From contig NC_054085.1 in NCBI RefSeq assembly GCF_017562075.2, positions 11,988,722-12,052,721 on the forward strand: DNA of 64,000 nt, read 5' to 3'. The position numbers were made by a program, and so were the translations under genes. Below the pieces are notes generated by a model. The model had not been told where the DNA came from and did no database searches. It saw nothing but the letters and a program-made list of their open reading frames with translations. Within the stretch, counting starts at the first letter, position 1; every line of letters begins with the position of its first letter. Below, in pieces: positions 24,890 to 39,200 of this stretch. The stretch is from Anopheles merus. Its lineage: Eukaryota > Arthropoda > Insecta > Diptera > Culicidae.

Positions 24890-27800
24890 GGAATATCCGC
24901 GTAAGTCGAATTTCACTTTTTTTTGACTAAAATACTATTGATTACTCGTTTTTTATTTAGTTTAGTACTTTTATACACTTTATCATTTATTTGATATGAT
25001 TCGTGCAGAAAATTCTTATATTTCTGGCTTTTAAGCAGTTCCAATTTGAGGGCAAAAATGCAATTCATACCGAACTTGAAGCAAATTGTACTGATTTGAA
25101 CTCAGAAACAGATTGTATACTCAATGCAATCAAACTTTCCAAAAGAACCTTTTGCCACACATATTGCATAACTTTAGGCGGTAAGGAACAAACAGAAAAG
25201 GATTCGTTTTAAAATTTGGAATAAAATGAAAGAGAAACGTGTTGGAAATGAAAATGTTATCCGCAGAATGGTTAATTACAAAATAACAAACACAAATAAA
25301 ATTCTGAAACGCATAAAAACATGAATTTCCCGTGTATGGGTAAAAATTTTGCTTTTATGAGTAGATCATTGAAGCATGTAAAATGTTGTTGTAAGGATTG
25401 TTTGTTAATTAATTTGTTATTTGCTCCCCGTTCTGATTTACTTCCGGCAATTTTCTAAAGAATATTTTGTTTCCTTGTTATTGCAATATGATATTTGATG
25501 CTTTAACAATTTATATTTATATCTATTAGTCGATGGACAGTAATGTCTTCTAAAATCATTTTAACAATATTTTACAAAGCACACTGCACGCTATGGGACC
25601 GAGTTCAGCACTTGAACATAATTACGATAATTAAACTCAGCCGGCGAAATCCTCGGCTCAAAAGCGTCGCTGACAACAGTCAAAGCCCGGTACAAGAGTA
25701 GGAACGGGTCAGAAGAACCAAATTGCGTTCTACGATCATTGAGGGAATATAATATAACACTACATCACAACTTGATGTTCTTATTGCGCTAACTGTAGCC
25801 GATGTAGTTGTCCAACGATTCTCATTTTCGCACAACGATCAAATCGAAACACTCCTATGGAAATACTCTGAAATGGATAGCCTCTAACACAATGTTTGCA
25901 ATTAAAAGTGAAACTCAAGAGGAGCTTTACTTATACCGATTTATATTTTAACGCGTCAAGCAATGCAATTCGAATTTGATGAGAAACGCAAACCGCGCAA
26001 GGAGTTTGCTTTTTAACAACATCGCAACGGTTGATTTTGCTGCTGCCCAAACAAAACATTATGCCACCAGGGGAAGAACACTTGAAAATTGTCAATTTTC
26101 TCAGCCGCTGCTGTATACTTATTGAAAACACACAACAAACACACAGCAAACACAGAAAATAAATAACGATTCACCAGTAAATGATGCAGACGCCCCATCC
26201 AATGTGACCACGGCGGATGGGAGGACAAAAGCTGCACAGAATGCGCGCGTACACTGTTGGATGGCGCTTTGACTGCTCGCTTCTTTCATAACGCTTCAAT
26301 GAAACGATAAACTCGCAAATGAATGTGCACTCGAAAAACATCATTAAATAAAACTTCTCCCTTCTCTCCACCACCATGGTGTTGGGAGGCTCTTTTCTTC
26401 GGTGACATTGAGCATTTTTCGTAACAATTTCGCGTCTCGTAACCACTTGCAACGCATTCGAAAAGGAAAAGGTTTTTCCCCCGATTCAATGGCACAGCAT
26501 CGCGGCGCGGACCACCGTTCGCCAAGTGGCCACCGAAACATTCGGTGACATTCGGTGACGTTATTAGGTAAGAGAGGAGGGTGTCGGAGAAAAACCGACG
26601 GAAAACGACGCTTATGATACCATAATTCTCCAATTATCGTGCCACCATCCGCTGCTGCCATCGTTGCGAATGCCGGGCCCGACCCCAAACCACCCTAAGC
26701 TTTAGGTTTGCGTTTTGCTATGATGAATGTAATAATATTTCGTCTTTTCTCTGGCTTTTTTTGTTTGTTTGGTGCTGTTCTGTCTGCACTGTTTGCGCTG
26801 TGTGCGATTGGGGGGTTGGATAGCAGGAAAATGGCACCACTTTTTCCGTTAAAAGGGAGCCGCCGGGTGGATGATAGCGTCGGAGTTTCATTCTACTTAA
26901 TGCCACTCTAGGGGAAGCCTGCTTTTTTCGCTCTGGCCCTGTCGGTGGGGAAGAATGAACCACATTGATGGCACTCTAGGGGTAGGGGGAAACAGCACAA
27001 TAATGTGCGGGTGGTGGTGGCATTTGTGTTTGTGTGTTTGGGACTGAACAGATTATGTCGCATTGAGCGGAGCATTATGACGCATTATTATTATTATTCG
27101 GGGGTGGCAACCGATGGATCCGCGTACGCCGCAGCCCGGTTGCCCTACACCAGTCAAGAAGTTACTAATTAAAGCCATAAATTGTAACGATGCGAAAAGA
27201 TGTTTTTTGCTTTCCGTTTTGCTGCTGGTGTCGGTGGTTGGATTGGAAACATAGTGGGAACCAGCATAAGTTGTTAAGTGGGACGGATGAGCTGGCTTAT
27301 TTGAAGCACTCATACAGCACAAACGCACGATAAAGCGATAAATCATGTGCTAATATTGAGTGAACTTTTGCCATGGCGTTCGAAGCCATAGTTCAAGCTG
27401 ACTGTGTGAATGGAAGATAGTATATATGGGAAAGCCATATGGGTATTGCCACCATAAACAATTGATCAATTCATTTGATACATGTATTGTGAGTTTTGTA
27501 TGATGTCACGTCTAAGGTAATTTGAAATTATTTGTTTAATTTTCGATGCGAAAACATTGAGGATCCTATTTCATCAAAATTCAATAAAAATATGCAAAAA
27601 ACCGAGATAACTTATAGATTTTAATCCCTTTTTGCAGATTAGTTCAGAAGGTTCAGACCTCTTGATTGTGATGAATAGTGATCAAACTGTATCAAACTGC
27701 GCGTCAAATGTGAACTTTTCTCTTAACTTTTTTCAGGAACAATAAAAACATAGAATTATAAATTAGCTTTCATTGGGTTCGATTCATATCAATTGCTCGT

Positions 27801-28324
27801 CATCGAATAGTTCATCTGGATTACTTGTCTGTACATCTTCTGAAAGTACAACGACTCAAAAACTGGAAAAGTAATATATTACTCCAAAAAGTGAAGGTAA
27901 TAATTGACTTACACCGTTTACGAGCCCAAAGAAATACTGTGAAGCTGCTTTTGAACATTGCTCAACTATAAGTAAGCAATTGACGGCCAACTGAAATTCT
28001 GATGTCTATCTGAACTTCGTTCAATCGTAACTAAACAAGTGAAACCCTTAACTTGATCCATTTGCTGTATGGAGTAGTTTAGACGTTTGTGTGGGCCTTC
28101 ATTTGCAAAAAAAGTCAAATTTATTTTCAATATTTTATCGCAATACCATCAAAATAAATAATTGGTTTTTAAGTAACAACACAATAAATGAAAATTAAGC
28201 TTCAAACAATTTAATATTTTAGAAAACGTTGTATTGATTATACACATTGATTATACATATATTTGGTTTGATTAACCAAATGACACATTCTCAATCAAAT
28301 CATTACAACTTTTTCGCATATGCC

Positions 28325-29278
28325 CGGACAGCGGACTGAACGGTCGCGGGGGGCCCCGACCTAAAGAGATCCCAGAGTTAAACCTCCACAGCACAAGAAA
28401 GCATGAAAAAGATCCTGGGACGTTTAATTTTTTTTTATTTCGGCGATGGCCTCGATTGCAAGGACGTCAAGTTCACAAATGCGCGAGTAAAGGATAATTA
28501 TTGTCGGACACTTGGATTTAAGGCAATTTTTATGTATCAGTGAAACAGGAAATCACACAAACTTTGTGTAGTGGCTTTCGCTTCTCTTGTACAAGATTGA
28601 GCAAACAAATGAATTGCAAACTCTGTTCTAAAAATACAAAACATACATATAAATATGGTACACATGAGTAAAATTCATTTTTTTTTGTCAGGCTTTCCAA
28701 ATATGCCTTTTGAATGTACTACACCAATTGTCAGGTTGTTACAGTCATCAAATTGGTTATTATCTAGGTAACTGAATCAAGGTAGACGGACTAGATCTGC
28801 ACTGAAATTTGAAAAGTGTAAAGTTTTCATAACAACAGTTTATGATTTCATCGGTTGATTTATTTCCATATAAAAGACTCTTAGCTTAGTAAGACGACTA
28901 AATGCGTATTTGTTTTAACAAATTTCTATAGAGAATGACATTTTTCTTACACCAAACACTGGATAGTATTTGAATATAGCTTTGATTTTTTGCACTACCT
29001 ACTATTGATTAGAAATAACGATGATAAACATATGCTAAATATGTAAGCCTGCACGAAGAGTATAATGATAAGCACGAAGAGTATATATTAAAATAATGCA
29101 CTAACTGCCATATAAACCGACAGAACTAAATTAATCCCTAACGGATTCAGAATTATATATTTGTTATTCGGAAAGATATTCATAATAAATGCGAAATAAT
29201 TTTCGGGACTTTTGAGAAAACTTGGGGCCCCATTTCGATCCCCCACTTAGGGCCCCGAGATGGACAAATCCGCCTCTG
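28325..29278. mobile_element. Probable non-autonomous DNA transposon with GGGGCCCC-type ends
   Basis: The left end reads GCGGACTG...GGGGCCCCGAC and the right end, on the other strand, reads CAGAGGCGGATTTG...CTCGGGGCCC. Both start near a CGGA word and have a GGGGCCC block about 20 bases in. The flanks carry CATATGCC (28317-28324) and CACATGCC (29279-29286), which fit an 8 bp target duplication with one change, as made by hAT transposons. The interior encodes nothing. The same end sequence recurs at 63841-63870 (25 of 30 bases identical to 28331-28360). The assignment to hAT is inference from the duplication length only. Confidence 0.4.
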
Positions 29279-30055
29279 CACATGCCATTCGATTTTGCAA
29301 ACAAACTATTAAACATTGCACGATAGTCTTTGTGGTTCATACATTTTTTAAAAATATTTTTCAAAGAATAAATATAACATGTTTCGTTTACAACAGTAAC
29401 AGTGTTTTGTAACAATAGTATCAAACAGTTAAAAAGTCTTGCTTGCACATCGTTTGCTCGAAACTCTTTCATTTCTTATTTTATTCAACGCACTTTCTTT
29501 AATCAATTCGATACACAGAGTGATGGAAAATTGCTAGAAAAGTATAGAATAAGTTTTCCGATTTTTTTACAGAATTGTTTGAGCTGATCCTTGTTTTATG
29601 CACTCAAACTCAGTCTAAAGTCCACAGACGATTTACTGCCTGCTTAAACGAAAACAGTCCCTTGATTACTTCCTTCGACAATCACTATAAATTATTCCCC
29701 GTTTTATGAGCTCTCAGCTTTCATACTCTCGAGACCTGCAAAACAAAACGGACGAACAAAAAACAAAACACCCATCTCCCTGCACACCACGGTAGCGACA
29801 CAAGCATGAAGGAAAAAACGTGTCTCGAATAGGTGAAATAAAAGCCAAAAAAGTGGTGAACAAAGCGTACCGTTCAGTGCCACCCAATATATATATGCCA
29901 TCCTGTCTGGGACACGTACACAAAAACATACCCACAAATAGTCAACAGCCCAATAGGGAAACCGGCATCACCGGGACAACGCAAAACCTGCAACCATGCA
30001 ACTTCCCACACCACGCGCAGCTCGGGGCGTCAGGGTAACGAGACGCTGGAAAGAG

Positions 30056-30056
<1 letters not shown>

Positions 30057-30122
<66 letters not shown>
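30057..30122. repeat. (TG)33 microsatellite
   Basis: Thirty-three uninterrupted TG units cover 66 bases. A perfect array of this length is likely to be polymorphic in length and can adopt left-handed DNA. It is the source of the CVCVCV and HTHTHT false translations. Confidence 0.98.
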
Positions 30123-30123
<1 letters not shown>

Positions 30124-30855
30124 CCTCATTCCCCATCATCCCACCTTCCAAGCGTCTGCATTGGCAGCATTGGCTTTTCATTAGGATTCAGTTCATTATT
30201 TCATTTCAATTTTCCAATGGAACACACAAAACAACAGCCGTTCTTCCAACAGTACGGGAAAAAAGGCGGCCCGTCGACTGGCGACGAAAACAATGGCGAC
30301 ACAATGGCGACAACGAACGGGCAGCGGCGGGCCAAAGAAGAAAAAGCGACCGAGGAGCGTTCCCCTTCAAACAACCTGTCAACCGGTGTGACACGACCGG
30401 TGAGGGGGTTTGTTGGGTCCGAAGGAAATGACGGGTCGGGAGTGGCTTTTACAGCGGCAGATTTCCCGAAAACAATCCCGCATCCTCATTATTTCATTTC
30501 CGAGTGCATCGAGAGCGGGATTTAATGAAAATGGATGAATTGTCGAACCTCTGTGGGGCCTTCAGGATTGGATCAGGTTCTCCTCATCCCGCGAGGGGGG
30601 AACGTCTATTGTTTTGTCAAACAGCAAGGAAAGGTTTGATTGAAATAGTGTGCCCTTAGTGTGCAACACTTGTTGTTGTTGCTGTGTTTGTGTGCTGTGA
30701 AAATCCAAAGTATTTCATTATTAAGAGCAGCCTTCCTACCTTCCTTCCCGTCAATGTCTTCTCAATCCAAATGACTCCATCACGGAATGTGGTGTATTGA
30801 GAAGCTCATTAGTCAGCGTGAGGATTTATTCGTCCGAAAATCCTGAACCATTTAG

Positions 30856-30869
30856 CCCCCCCCCCCCCC
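30856..30869. repeat. Poly-C run (14 bases)
   Basis: This is an uninterrupted C run following TTTAG. Confidence 0.9.
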
Positions 30870-33251
30870 TCACTTGCTTGTCACAATCCTCTATGGTAAC
30901 TCTTCATTGATCCATTTTATGAATAGTTCGTCAAATGACGGCTGAAAGCTCTCGCACTATCATTGGGCATTTGATACTCCCAATTGAAGATTTGCTTCGT
31001 ATTTTTTGCTAATGCAACTATTCAAACCGATACTGTCACTTTGCAGTCCGCAGAGCGTTGGCTTTACCATCCATCCCATTGGCAGATCGCGCACACGATC
31101 GCGCAGCTTTCAATCGAGCAAGCGACGAACCCCCCGCGTCCGATAGTGCTTAACGCGAGCAAGTACAATGCCAACACTGGCAAACAGGAACATTGCTGAC
31201 CAATAGAGAGAGAGAGAGATTCGCGTTGTGATCCGATATATTCGTGCGGTCGTTTTCGGTGTGCTTTTTTTTCTTCTCCTCATTCGCCTGCTCACCCTAA
31301 ATATAACCCTTAATTGACACATTACTCACGCCCGGCCCGACAAAGCGCGCGCGAGAAACTTACTAGCCCGTACAACACAAAAGCGGGACAACACAGGCAA
31401 CACAGCAACAAAAAAGAAACCCCCCCCCTCGAGCTGTCGGTCAACTTTGATGATTTTATCATCAATAAGCCTTGCCACGTACAATGACAAGCTCGATCAG
31501 TGTCAGCGCGCGAGTGTTTGGTGTGGTGGTGGCGGTGCTCGCAGCAGCTCGCGTCGTTCAAAAGCTCCGTTTCAGTGCCCGCGGGGGGGTCTTTGCCGTG
31601 GGTGTAAATGGCACCTACTGGAGTTTCAAGGGGGGGTGGGGAGACCTGAGAAAGCTGTACCAGCCTGTCTAATCTCCACTAACAACGTGTTCGCCGGGGG
31701 TGCGCTGTTTTGAATCCCTTTTTCCAACGAGAGAGAGCGGTGAAGTGAACGGGGCAAAAAGGTGTTATGATTGATGCAATAAAGGTTCCACCGTTCCACA
31801 GTTCCCCCCTCTCGTTCAACCCCGCCACCACCTTTTTGTATAACAACCTTGTCCAATTCGGCTCGATTCGATCTGTCAGTTTTTCTCCATTCATCGTGCC
31901 CATCGTGCCGCCGCGGCATCTCTCGCACGCCGTCGTGTCCTTTCGGTGTGGTTTTGGGAGGGATGGATTGAAAAGTATCTAGCACGGTACGGCTGAATTA
32001 AAACGCTACGTTTCGTGGGCAGTGTGAGCTCGAAATCAATAGCAATCGCTCCACTCCCTGTTCAATCCGCGGGACCTTTACCTTTATTAATATCTTTCGC
32101 TATATTCATTGCATTCTTTCCGCCCCTGGCCCGCTATGCTTATTTAGCCGTCGTGTCTTGTATGTGTGTGTGTGTGTGTTTCTCTCCTCATTTTTTTTCT
32201 ACTACACCATCCTCTACTTTTCTCATCATTCCCTGCCACGGAGCTGTAAGCGGAACGACGCCCCATGCCAGCGCTCATTTGTGTGGATGAGTTTTGTTTT
32301 TGTGTGTGTGCTATTGCTGATACGAATATCATCGCAGGCGCGCCGCGATCGCATTCTTTTTCGAATGCTGCGCGACTATTTCTCGCTTCTTTTGTAAATG
32401 ATTAGAAGCATTCAATCGGCCGGACAAATGAGGGGCGGCAGTGTGAGGGCTGCTTGACTTGTTTCCTTCTTTGTAGGGGGTTACATGCCTTTTTTCCATC
32501 GTTATCGACGCGGATACTGCTGCTGCCGGTTGTGTGTGTGTTGTTGAGCCGACGAGTAGGACACTGAAACAATTGCTGTTGTTTTAGAGCCTTAAGTATC
32601 ATGGAAAGATGAGTTAGTTAGTAATAAGCTGTGAGTGATGTCTAATCTTTTTAGTACTTTGAAGAATTTAACGTATTGTGCAGATAAAAAATAGGCAAAA
32701 TTTTCACTGATTATCAATTCTATTCTTCAGCAGTATAAAATTTCATGTTATAACACACACGTTTTGTTACTTCTATTAACTTTTCTTCAGTTTCGTTTTG
32801 TTTTTCAATCTAATTTGATTTTGTTTCTCTTGAAGATCGTTTGTCATAAGATCAATCCGAACAAAAGCACCCACAATGGGATGGATAATGCGATGAAAAA
32901 GACGCTTTACACGTTACTTTACCTTTCCATGGTTTTGTTATTATTTCCCCCCGCCCAAATGTGCCCGACATACGAAGATCCATTTCAGAAAGCCCCCCAA
33001 AACTTGAGGGTTGGTCCACCCGAACAAAAAGAAAACAAACACCTTTCGTTAACACAACACACCTTCTTATTCCTCCCCACGACGATCCTTCCCGACAGTC
33101 CTGATCATCGTGGCCCCGGAGATCTGACATCAGCGAGAAAAAACAAAAAAGCACAAACGGAGCACGGGCAGACGATCGTTTATTCCGGCTCGTGGTCTAA
33201 GTAAGCGAACGATACAAAACGTTTTAACGATACATTTTTGTTCCTTCTCGT

Positions 33252-33267
33252 CCCCCCCCCCCCCCCC
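33252..33267. repeat. Poly-C run (16 bases)
   Basis: This is an uninterrupted C run. Runs of this length are prone to assembly length errors. Confidence 0.9.
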
Positions 33268-36200
33268 TTGGTGGGAGAACAAAAGACCGTATAAAGGGTG
33301 GCAGCTGATGGTGCAATGGAACGAAGGTACATTAATCATTTTTACACCGGCATTTCAACGATCATTTAACAAGACCGAAAACGAGGACGACGACTCCCTT
33401 TTGGTCGGTGTCGGTGGTGGAAGGCAGAGGAGATGGAATTTGACGAACGATCGGTACAGAGGGTTGCTCTAGACATGCTGGCAGCACCAAGGTTCAAGAT
33501 TTAGCTCAATTGAGCGGCTTTGATTATTATCAAACAGATGAGGGAGAGTGAAAAAAGCGCTTAGCGTGTCGTGTTTGTATGTGCATTATGCACAAGATGC
33601 AACTGGATGGATTGTTCAGCCTATTGTGCTCTTTTTATGGTGATGTTTGGAAGTATTGAAGGTAATAGGGAGTTAATTTTTCATTGTTTGAAGAATCTTA
33701 TTTTAGTTAATATCTTACACAAGTGTTATCATTATCTGATATGAATTTTTAGTCAATTATAAACTAAACAAAAGATCTTTATCTGATCTTTGAAATGATC
33801 TTCATAATAAAAAAAATCTAAAAAAGCGTGTATTTCCATCATTAAATGATTTTAATAAAGTCCTTCAACCTCCCTCTAGCATTAACCCGGTCGCAGGTTC
33901 AATCATATTGGCATGTCGCATATTGGCATTCCATCACCTCACCTGCCCAACACTTCCTCGACGCTCTGGAGCCTTTGCTGCGAATGAAATGGTGTGAAAA
34001 TTAATTATGATAAAATTAATTAATTTTTTAACGTCTTCCACCGGCACTTAATGGGCACTCGTGCAGTTACAAAACCAGAGGTCGTTATCGTCTCTCTCTC
34101 CCTGTCTTTCCTTCCTTCCCGCTGATCAGCTCGGGTGGTTGAAAATTTATTTGCCATTTGCATCATTAGCGCGCCCCCGGGGTTGAAGTGCGAATAATGG
34201 GGCAAATAATTAACGATCATTTGCGGGATCTCTCTCTCTCTCTCTATAGCAGCCTCAACAAGGCGGCTTGAGAGTGCGTCAAGTTGGAGCACTGTTTTTA
34301 CCCTGCCGCTATTTGCGAGCCATTTTATTGTTGCTTTGTTTTGTGACCCTGGGTACGGAGAGGTGGGAAGTTGAGAAAGTCGGGATGCACCGTTTTGATT
34401 GAAAGGATTGAAGGTTGTTGTTTTTTTCACGCTCTCCCTCGTCGGGACCAAGTTGGGGTTGGGGTGAACTGTTTTTAATTAATCTCAACTTGAACTTTCT
34501 TCAACTGTCACTTGGAAAAGGGTTATTAGTGGAAAAGAGTGGTAAATAAACAATCCTGTTAAAGATGATAAGGATGTTTTTTTTTTTGCTTTATTTTGCA
34601 TATTCTAGTTGGATGTTCACAGACATAAAGTGCTGAGCAAAAATTAAATCTTTAATAGGGTTCAATTTGTGATTGAAGCTTGAACAATTTTTAGAAACTC
34701 CTATAGAAACACGATAAAAATATAACAAAACTATTGTGTGTTTTAAGTTATTTTTACCTTTTTCTTTGTCCTTTAAGATGAAAATAGAGGTGAACAAATA
34801 GTGCAATTTCAACTGTTGGGCATTGCTAATTAAAATGATGCACATAGTACAATCAGACATGCACCAAACGCTTCAAAATATCCCATTTTTTCGCACAAAT
34901 CACCACAGAAAAAAAGGATGAACTATGATAAAATTTATTACACTTAAAACAGTTTAATCGACAATCCAATGGGGTATTCAACAACCTATTGCTTGTAGCA
35001 CAGACCTCATATTTAAGTTTGTTTTATAGTCAATAGAAGAAACTGTCAACTATGTTGGGATACAGGCTTTTCTTATTGCAATCTCGATACGATTTGGGTC
35101 GAGAAAATGAATTCCAATATGATTTTTCCAAACCAAAATGTATCAAGCCGACGATGAATCGATTGTAAAAATGCCTGAGACAAACGCTCAACACGCTCGG
35201 CAGGTGAGGTGTTTCGCAAGCACAAGCCTTCTTCTTTAATAAATTCTTCCTTTAATGAAAACACTCCCACTCAATTATGTGACAGCAAGAATCTGGCGGT
35301 ATTCACATTAAAAAAAAATGTGGCACCATGCCGGCACAAACCCTCAAGCAGTGTGCTAAGGAGAGCACGTGCTACCAGCAATTTCCTTTCTTCATCACAC
35401 ACCAATAAAACAATGCGGCGCAATGTGTTAGAAAAGCCATTCGCCTTTTCTTCTCCTCCCAGTAGGTGCTGTCTGAGGTATCCCGGGCCCGGCAAAATTA
35501 GCATACAGAGGGCATAAATGCCGATGCCGCTGACTGAGCCCTGTGCCTGTGTGCTGGAGGAGTGCTGCCGGCATCGAACGCCAACACACACACACGACCG
35601 CCGCTCCCGCTGATGATGATTCGAGCTCGTTCCGAAACAAATCTTATGAATTTATAATCAGCCAATGATAAATTTTAGTATTTAATTTTATTGCACCCCC
35701 TCCACTAGCACTACCCAAACTGCTTGATGGGGGGCTATGGAGTATTATTTTTAGAACCAAACACTCACCGCTCGCTTCTCGCTTCCGTTCTTGTGTGTGT
35801 GTGTGTGTGTGTTGGGTTGGGTGAAAAATTGGGTGATCACCGCATGATTGCCGCCGCCCTGCTGGGACCCTGTGCTCGGCTCGGAACGTGGCAAAGTTCA
35901 CGCGGGAGCGCTTGATTAAGGCCCGCGCGCTGTATAGCTTAGCGTTATTAATATTCAAATCTAAATTGCCACTTTCCGGCGCATTGTTTCAGCCTGTGGT
36001 GGCAAGGCACCCGCTCGGTAGCTTGTTGGTTGGTAAATTGAGGACGTTAAACGACGTTATTTAAAAATAAAATTATTTGCAAAATCTGTGCTCAAAACGA
36101 AAACCCGAAACTCTATCGCTTGTTTGTTACATTTTTCCAGTGACTACAAACAATTGTAAGGAGCTTTGCGATCGACAAAAACACACTCACAAGAAGCATC

Positions 36201-39200
36201 CCCCTTTTCTTCTCCGACTTAACGATAACAGACTGTGATGAAATGCTCAAAATATTTAACACTCCAACCCGTTGTGTTCCGCAATCGGATTCCGGAGTCA
36301 CAAAATAAAAGTGTGAAAGGAAACGATTAAAGCAACAAAGCATCTCCTCGGAATGAAGCTGCTGCTGCTGCTGTGTTTCGTTGCTGGGCATAATGCGACG
36401 AAACGCTAATAAACGGTATCAAAATCTTCAATAAATAATAATTAAGTTTTTATTAATGATGACCGAATCGTCGAAACCAGCGTGGCCTGCCCGGCTAATA
36501 ATCAGTTCAAGGTCCGAAGAAACAGGAATGTTTTTAACTGTCGTTTTTCTCGAAGGGGTTTTTTTCTCCAGTGAGGCAAAAGGTGAGAAAAGAAGATGCG
36601 CCCGACGTTGTTAGTAAATCGGTATTGGTTCGCCTCTCCACTGTTCCCCATCAACAACAGTGTCTTGTTGTGCTGTTAATTTTGTTGAATGTTTAATCCT
36701 TTTGATGCTTTTGAGCCTGTTGAGGTGAATGAAAAGAAGCACAGTGTCTTGTTTGCTATTCATTGACCATATCTTCTACTTAAGGCTTTAAACTAAAGTC
36801 ACTTAGCAGAGGACAATAATTGCCCCCAAAAAACGATGTGTAGAAGAAATGCTAGACAAAGTTTATGGCAATTGAATTCCTCTTGGAAGGCATTACAAAG
36901 GGCGATGCTGAACGTATCTCAGTGTGGAGTTCTCACACGGTCCAAAAATTCGCACAATCACACTTGTACTGTTCTACCGTTTGATTAGGCGGTATTGAGA
37001 GGCATCACTGCTCCACCACGGTTAGAACCACTGGCTGCTTCAACACGTAAACGGCCACTTGGAACACATTCCAGCATTGGATCCTTCGGTTCAAGTAAAC
37101 GACCAGTGTCAGAACTGTACGTGTCTGTGTGCATGTGGTGTAGGTACGTCGGGGCCACCCCCCGTCGAGAAGAGGTGCTTAAATCTGTCACTCAGGAATT
37201 CGTTTGATCGCGGTGGTTTTCGGGCCGTTGCAGGAAGTTGCGTGTCTGCATTCCTGACCCTCTGCTGGGCGAGCAGATTGTTTTCTTGAAGCATCCACCC
37301 CAGCGCGTTGGAGTCATTCCGTTTTGTGGATGGGTTCGATCGTGCCGTGCCGGGCCGGACATTCCACGCTAAGTGAGGTGCGTGTGGTATGGTCAGACAT
37401 TGTGGCGTCATGCTTTTTGGAGTGGAGTTCGATACCGGAATTTCACAGATGAATGAGTTGGTGTAAAAGAGTTGAAGGAATAAAGAAGGAAATTTCTATG
37501 AAAGAGAATGTATTGGTTGCTGCAATACTTGCCTTGAAAATTGTATTGAAAATTGAACTCATTTGTAGATTTTCAGTGCATTTCTTTTGATTCCAAAGAG
37601 CTTTTTTAGCTTCATTAAGCAATTTGTTACCGCCAACCTTCTATTCCACCTAGACAGCTACCGGCTTTGTGGATTTCCCTTGAGTTCGCAGCACGACGCA
37701 GCACATTACCGGTAGCAGCAACGCCAAAACTGAGCCAAAATGACCGCCGAGACCGGTCGCCCTGTCCATCCATCCGTCCGTCTATCCATCCTGGGTGCTA
37801 TGACACAGGCCCTGCCCGGCCAACTATACTTGCACAACGGGGTGTCCCACCGTTTTATTGCTACTTGAATTTTATGCCTTCCCGCAGCAGCAGCAGCAGC
37901 CCCAATCTTGCCGGGCACGCACCGGTGTCGCTGCCGGTTGGCGATTTGATTGGATGTTAAGGTTAATCATGATGCCAACATTTCATCTGCGCTCCACTGC
38001 GCTTCCCCTCGACGCGAGGAGATGACGCTGATAAACAAGCGTATCACTTTTCAAAGCACCGATCACGGGCGTCGCGCGGAAGATCAAGCCACAAGCGAGC
38101 GCGCAAGATTTTGTTCGACCATAAATTGGAAATTTTACAACCAAGCTGGGTAACGTTGGGTATATGGTGGGCAATAGTGGGTGCGCGGTGGCCCACTCAG
38201 TCCGTGGTCGGCTGCAATTTGATTTCCAGCTTCGAGGAAGGACGTGGACGAGGCAAGAAACGAAGGGCGTAGTAATCAACTCTACTTGTATTTTTAATCG
38301 TTTGCCTACGATCATCATGTCAGGAGCATGAGTTGGTTCTTTACGTGTGAAGGATTTGTTGTGGACGCGCTCGTTTCAAAGTGAATGACCATTTTGAAGC
38401 CAACGAAGAATTGTCATTGGACAGGCAGTCTTTGGGCACGATTGTTTGTCATTCGCTTTGAAAAGCTAAAACCCAAGTATGCAGACTTGCAGTTGCTCTT
38501 AACCTAATAATAGTAGAAGCGTTACTAATGATACTTGTTTCATTGATCTTTCGTAAAAAATCCCACAAGATCTTGTATATTTAGGCCCAAACTTTTATAT
38601 ATTTTACAACCCCAAGTTAAACTCATAGACCCAAAGGAGTTTTGTTAGGAGCTGGGAAAGATCTTTAAACCCTCTTTTGGAAATAATAATGAATGTAGAA
38701 ATTGGACATGGGATATCGAACACGAAACAACTGAGGAAACAGCCAGCCATTATTGCTTACAAACAAGTGTTGAAATGCATAATTTCATATTCGTGTTAAG
38801 TCATATTTGTGAGATGGTTGGAAACATTTATTTCTCTGACTCAAGGAAGGGCCCTTCATCCCGGGAGTACTCAAGCGTTTCGATCTCTTCCAGTCCAGTC
38901 TTCCGTCTGATCACGGCACTCGAACGGAAGATCGAACGAAAGGTGACATGGAAAATTGAAGTTAATTTGATTTCTTACATTTTTATGCATTTATGGATTA
39001 TTAAAAAGCTCCAAAACGTCGATAACGTCGAGTGATTTGAATTGGTTGGCATGATTTCAATATTTGGCCGTTCGATTCCAAGCATTCTGTTCTATTCGAC
39101 AACCGTTCGAGGGTCGTAAGCATGCGGTATATGTAATTTAGACGTTATGAGGACCATTAAACATAGAGGATCTATATTGTATATCAATACACTTATTGAT

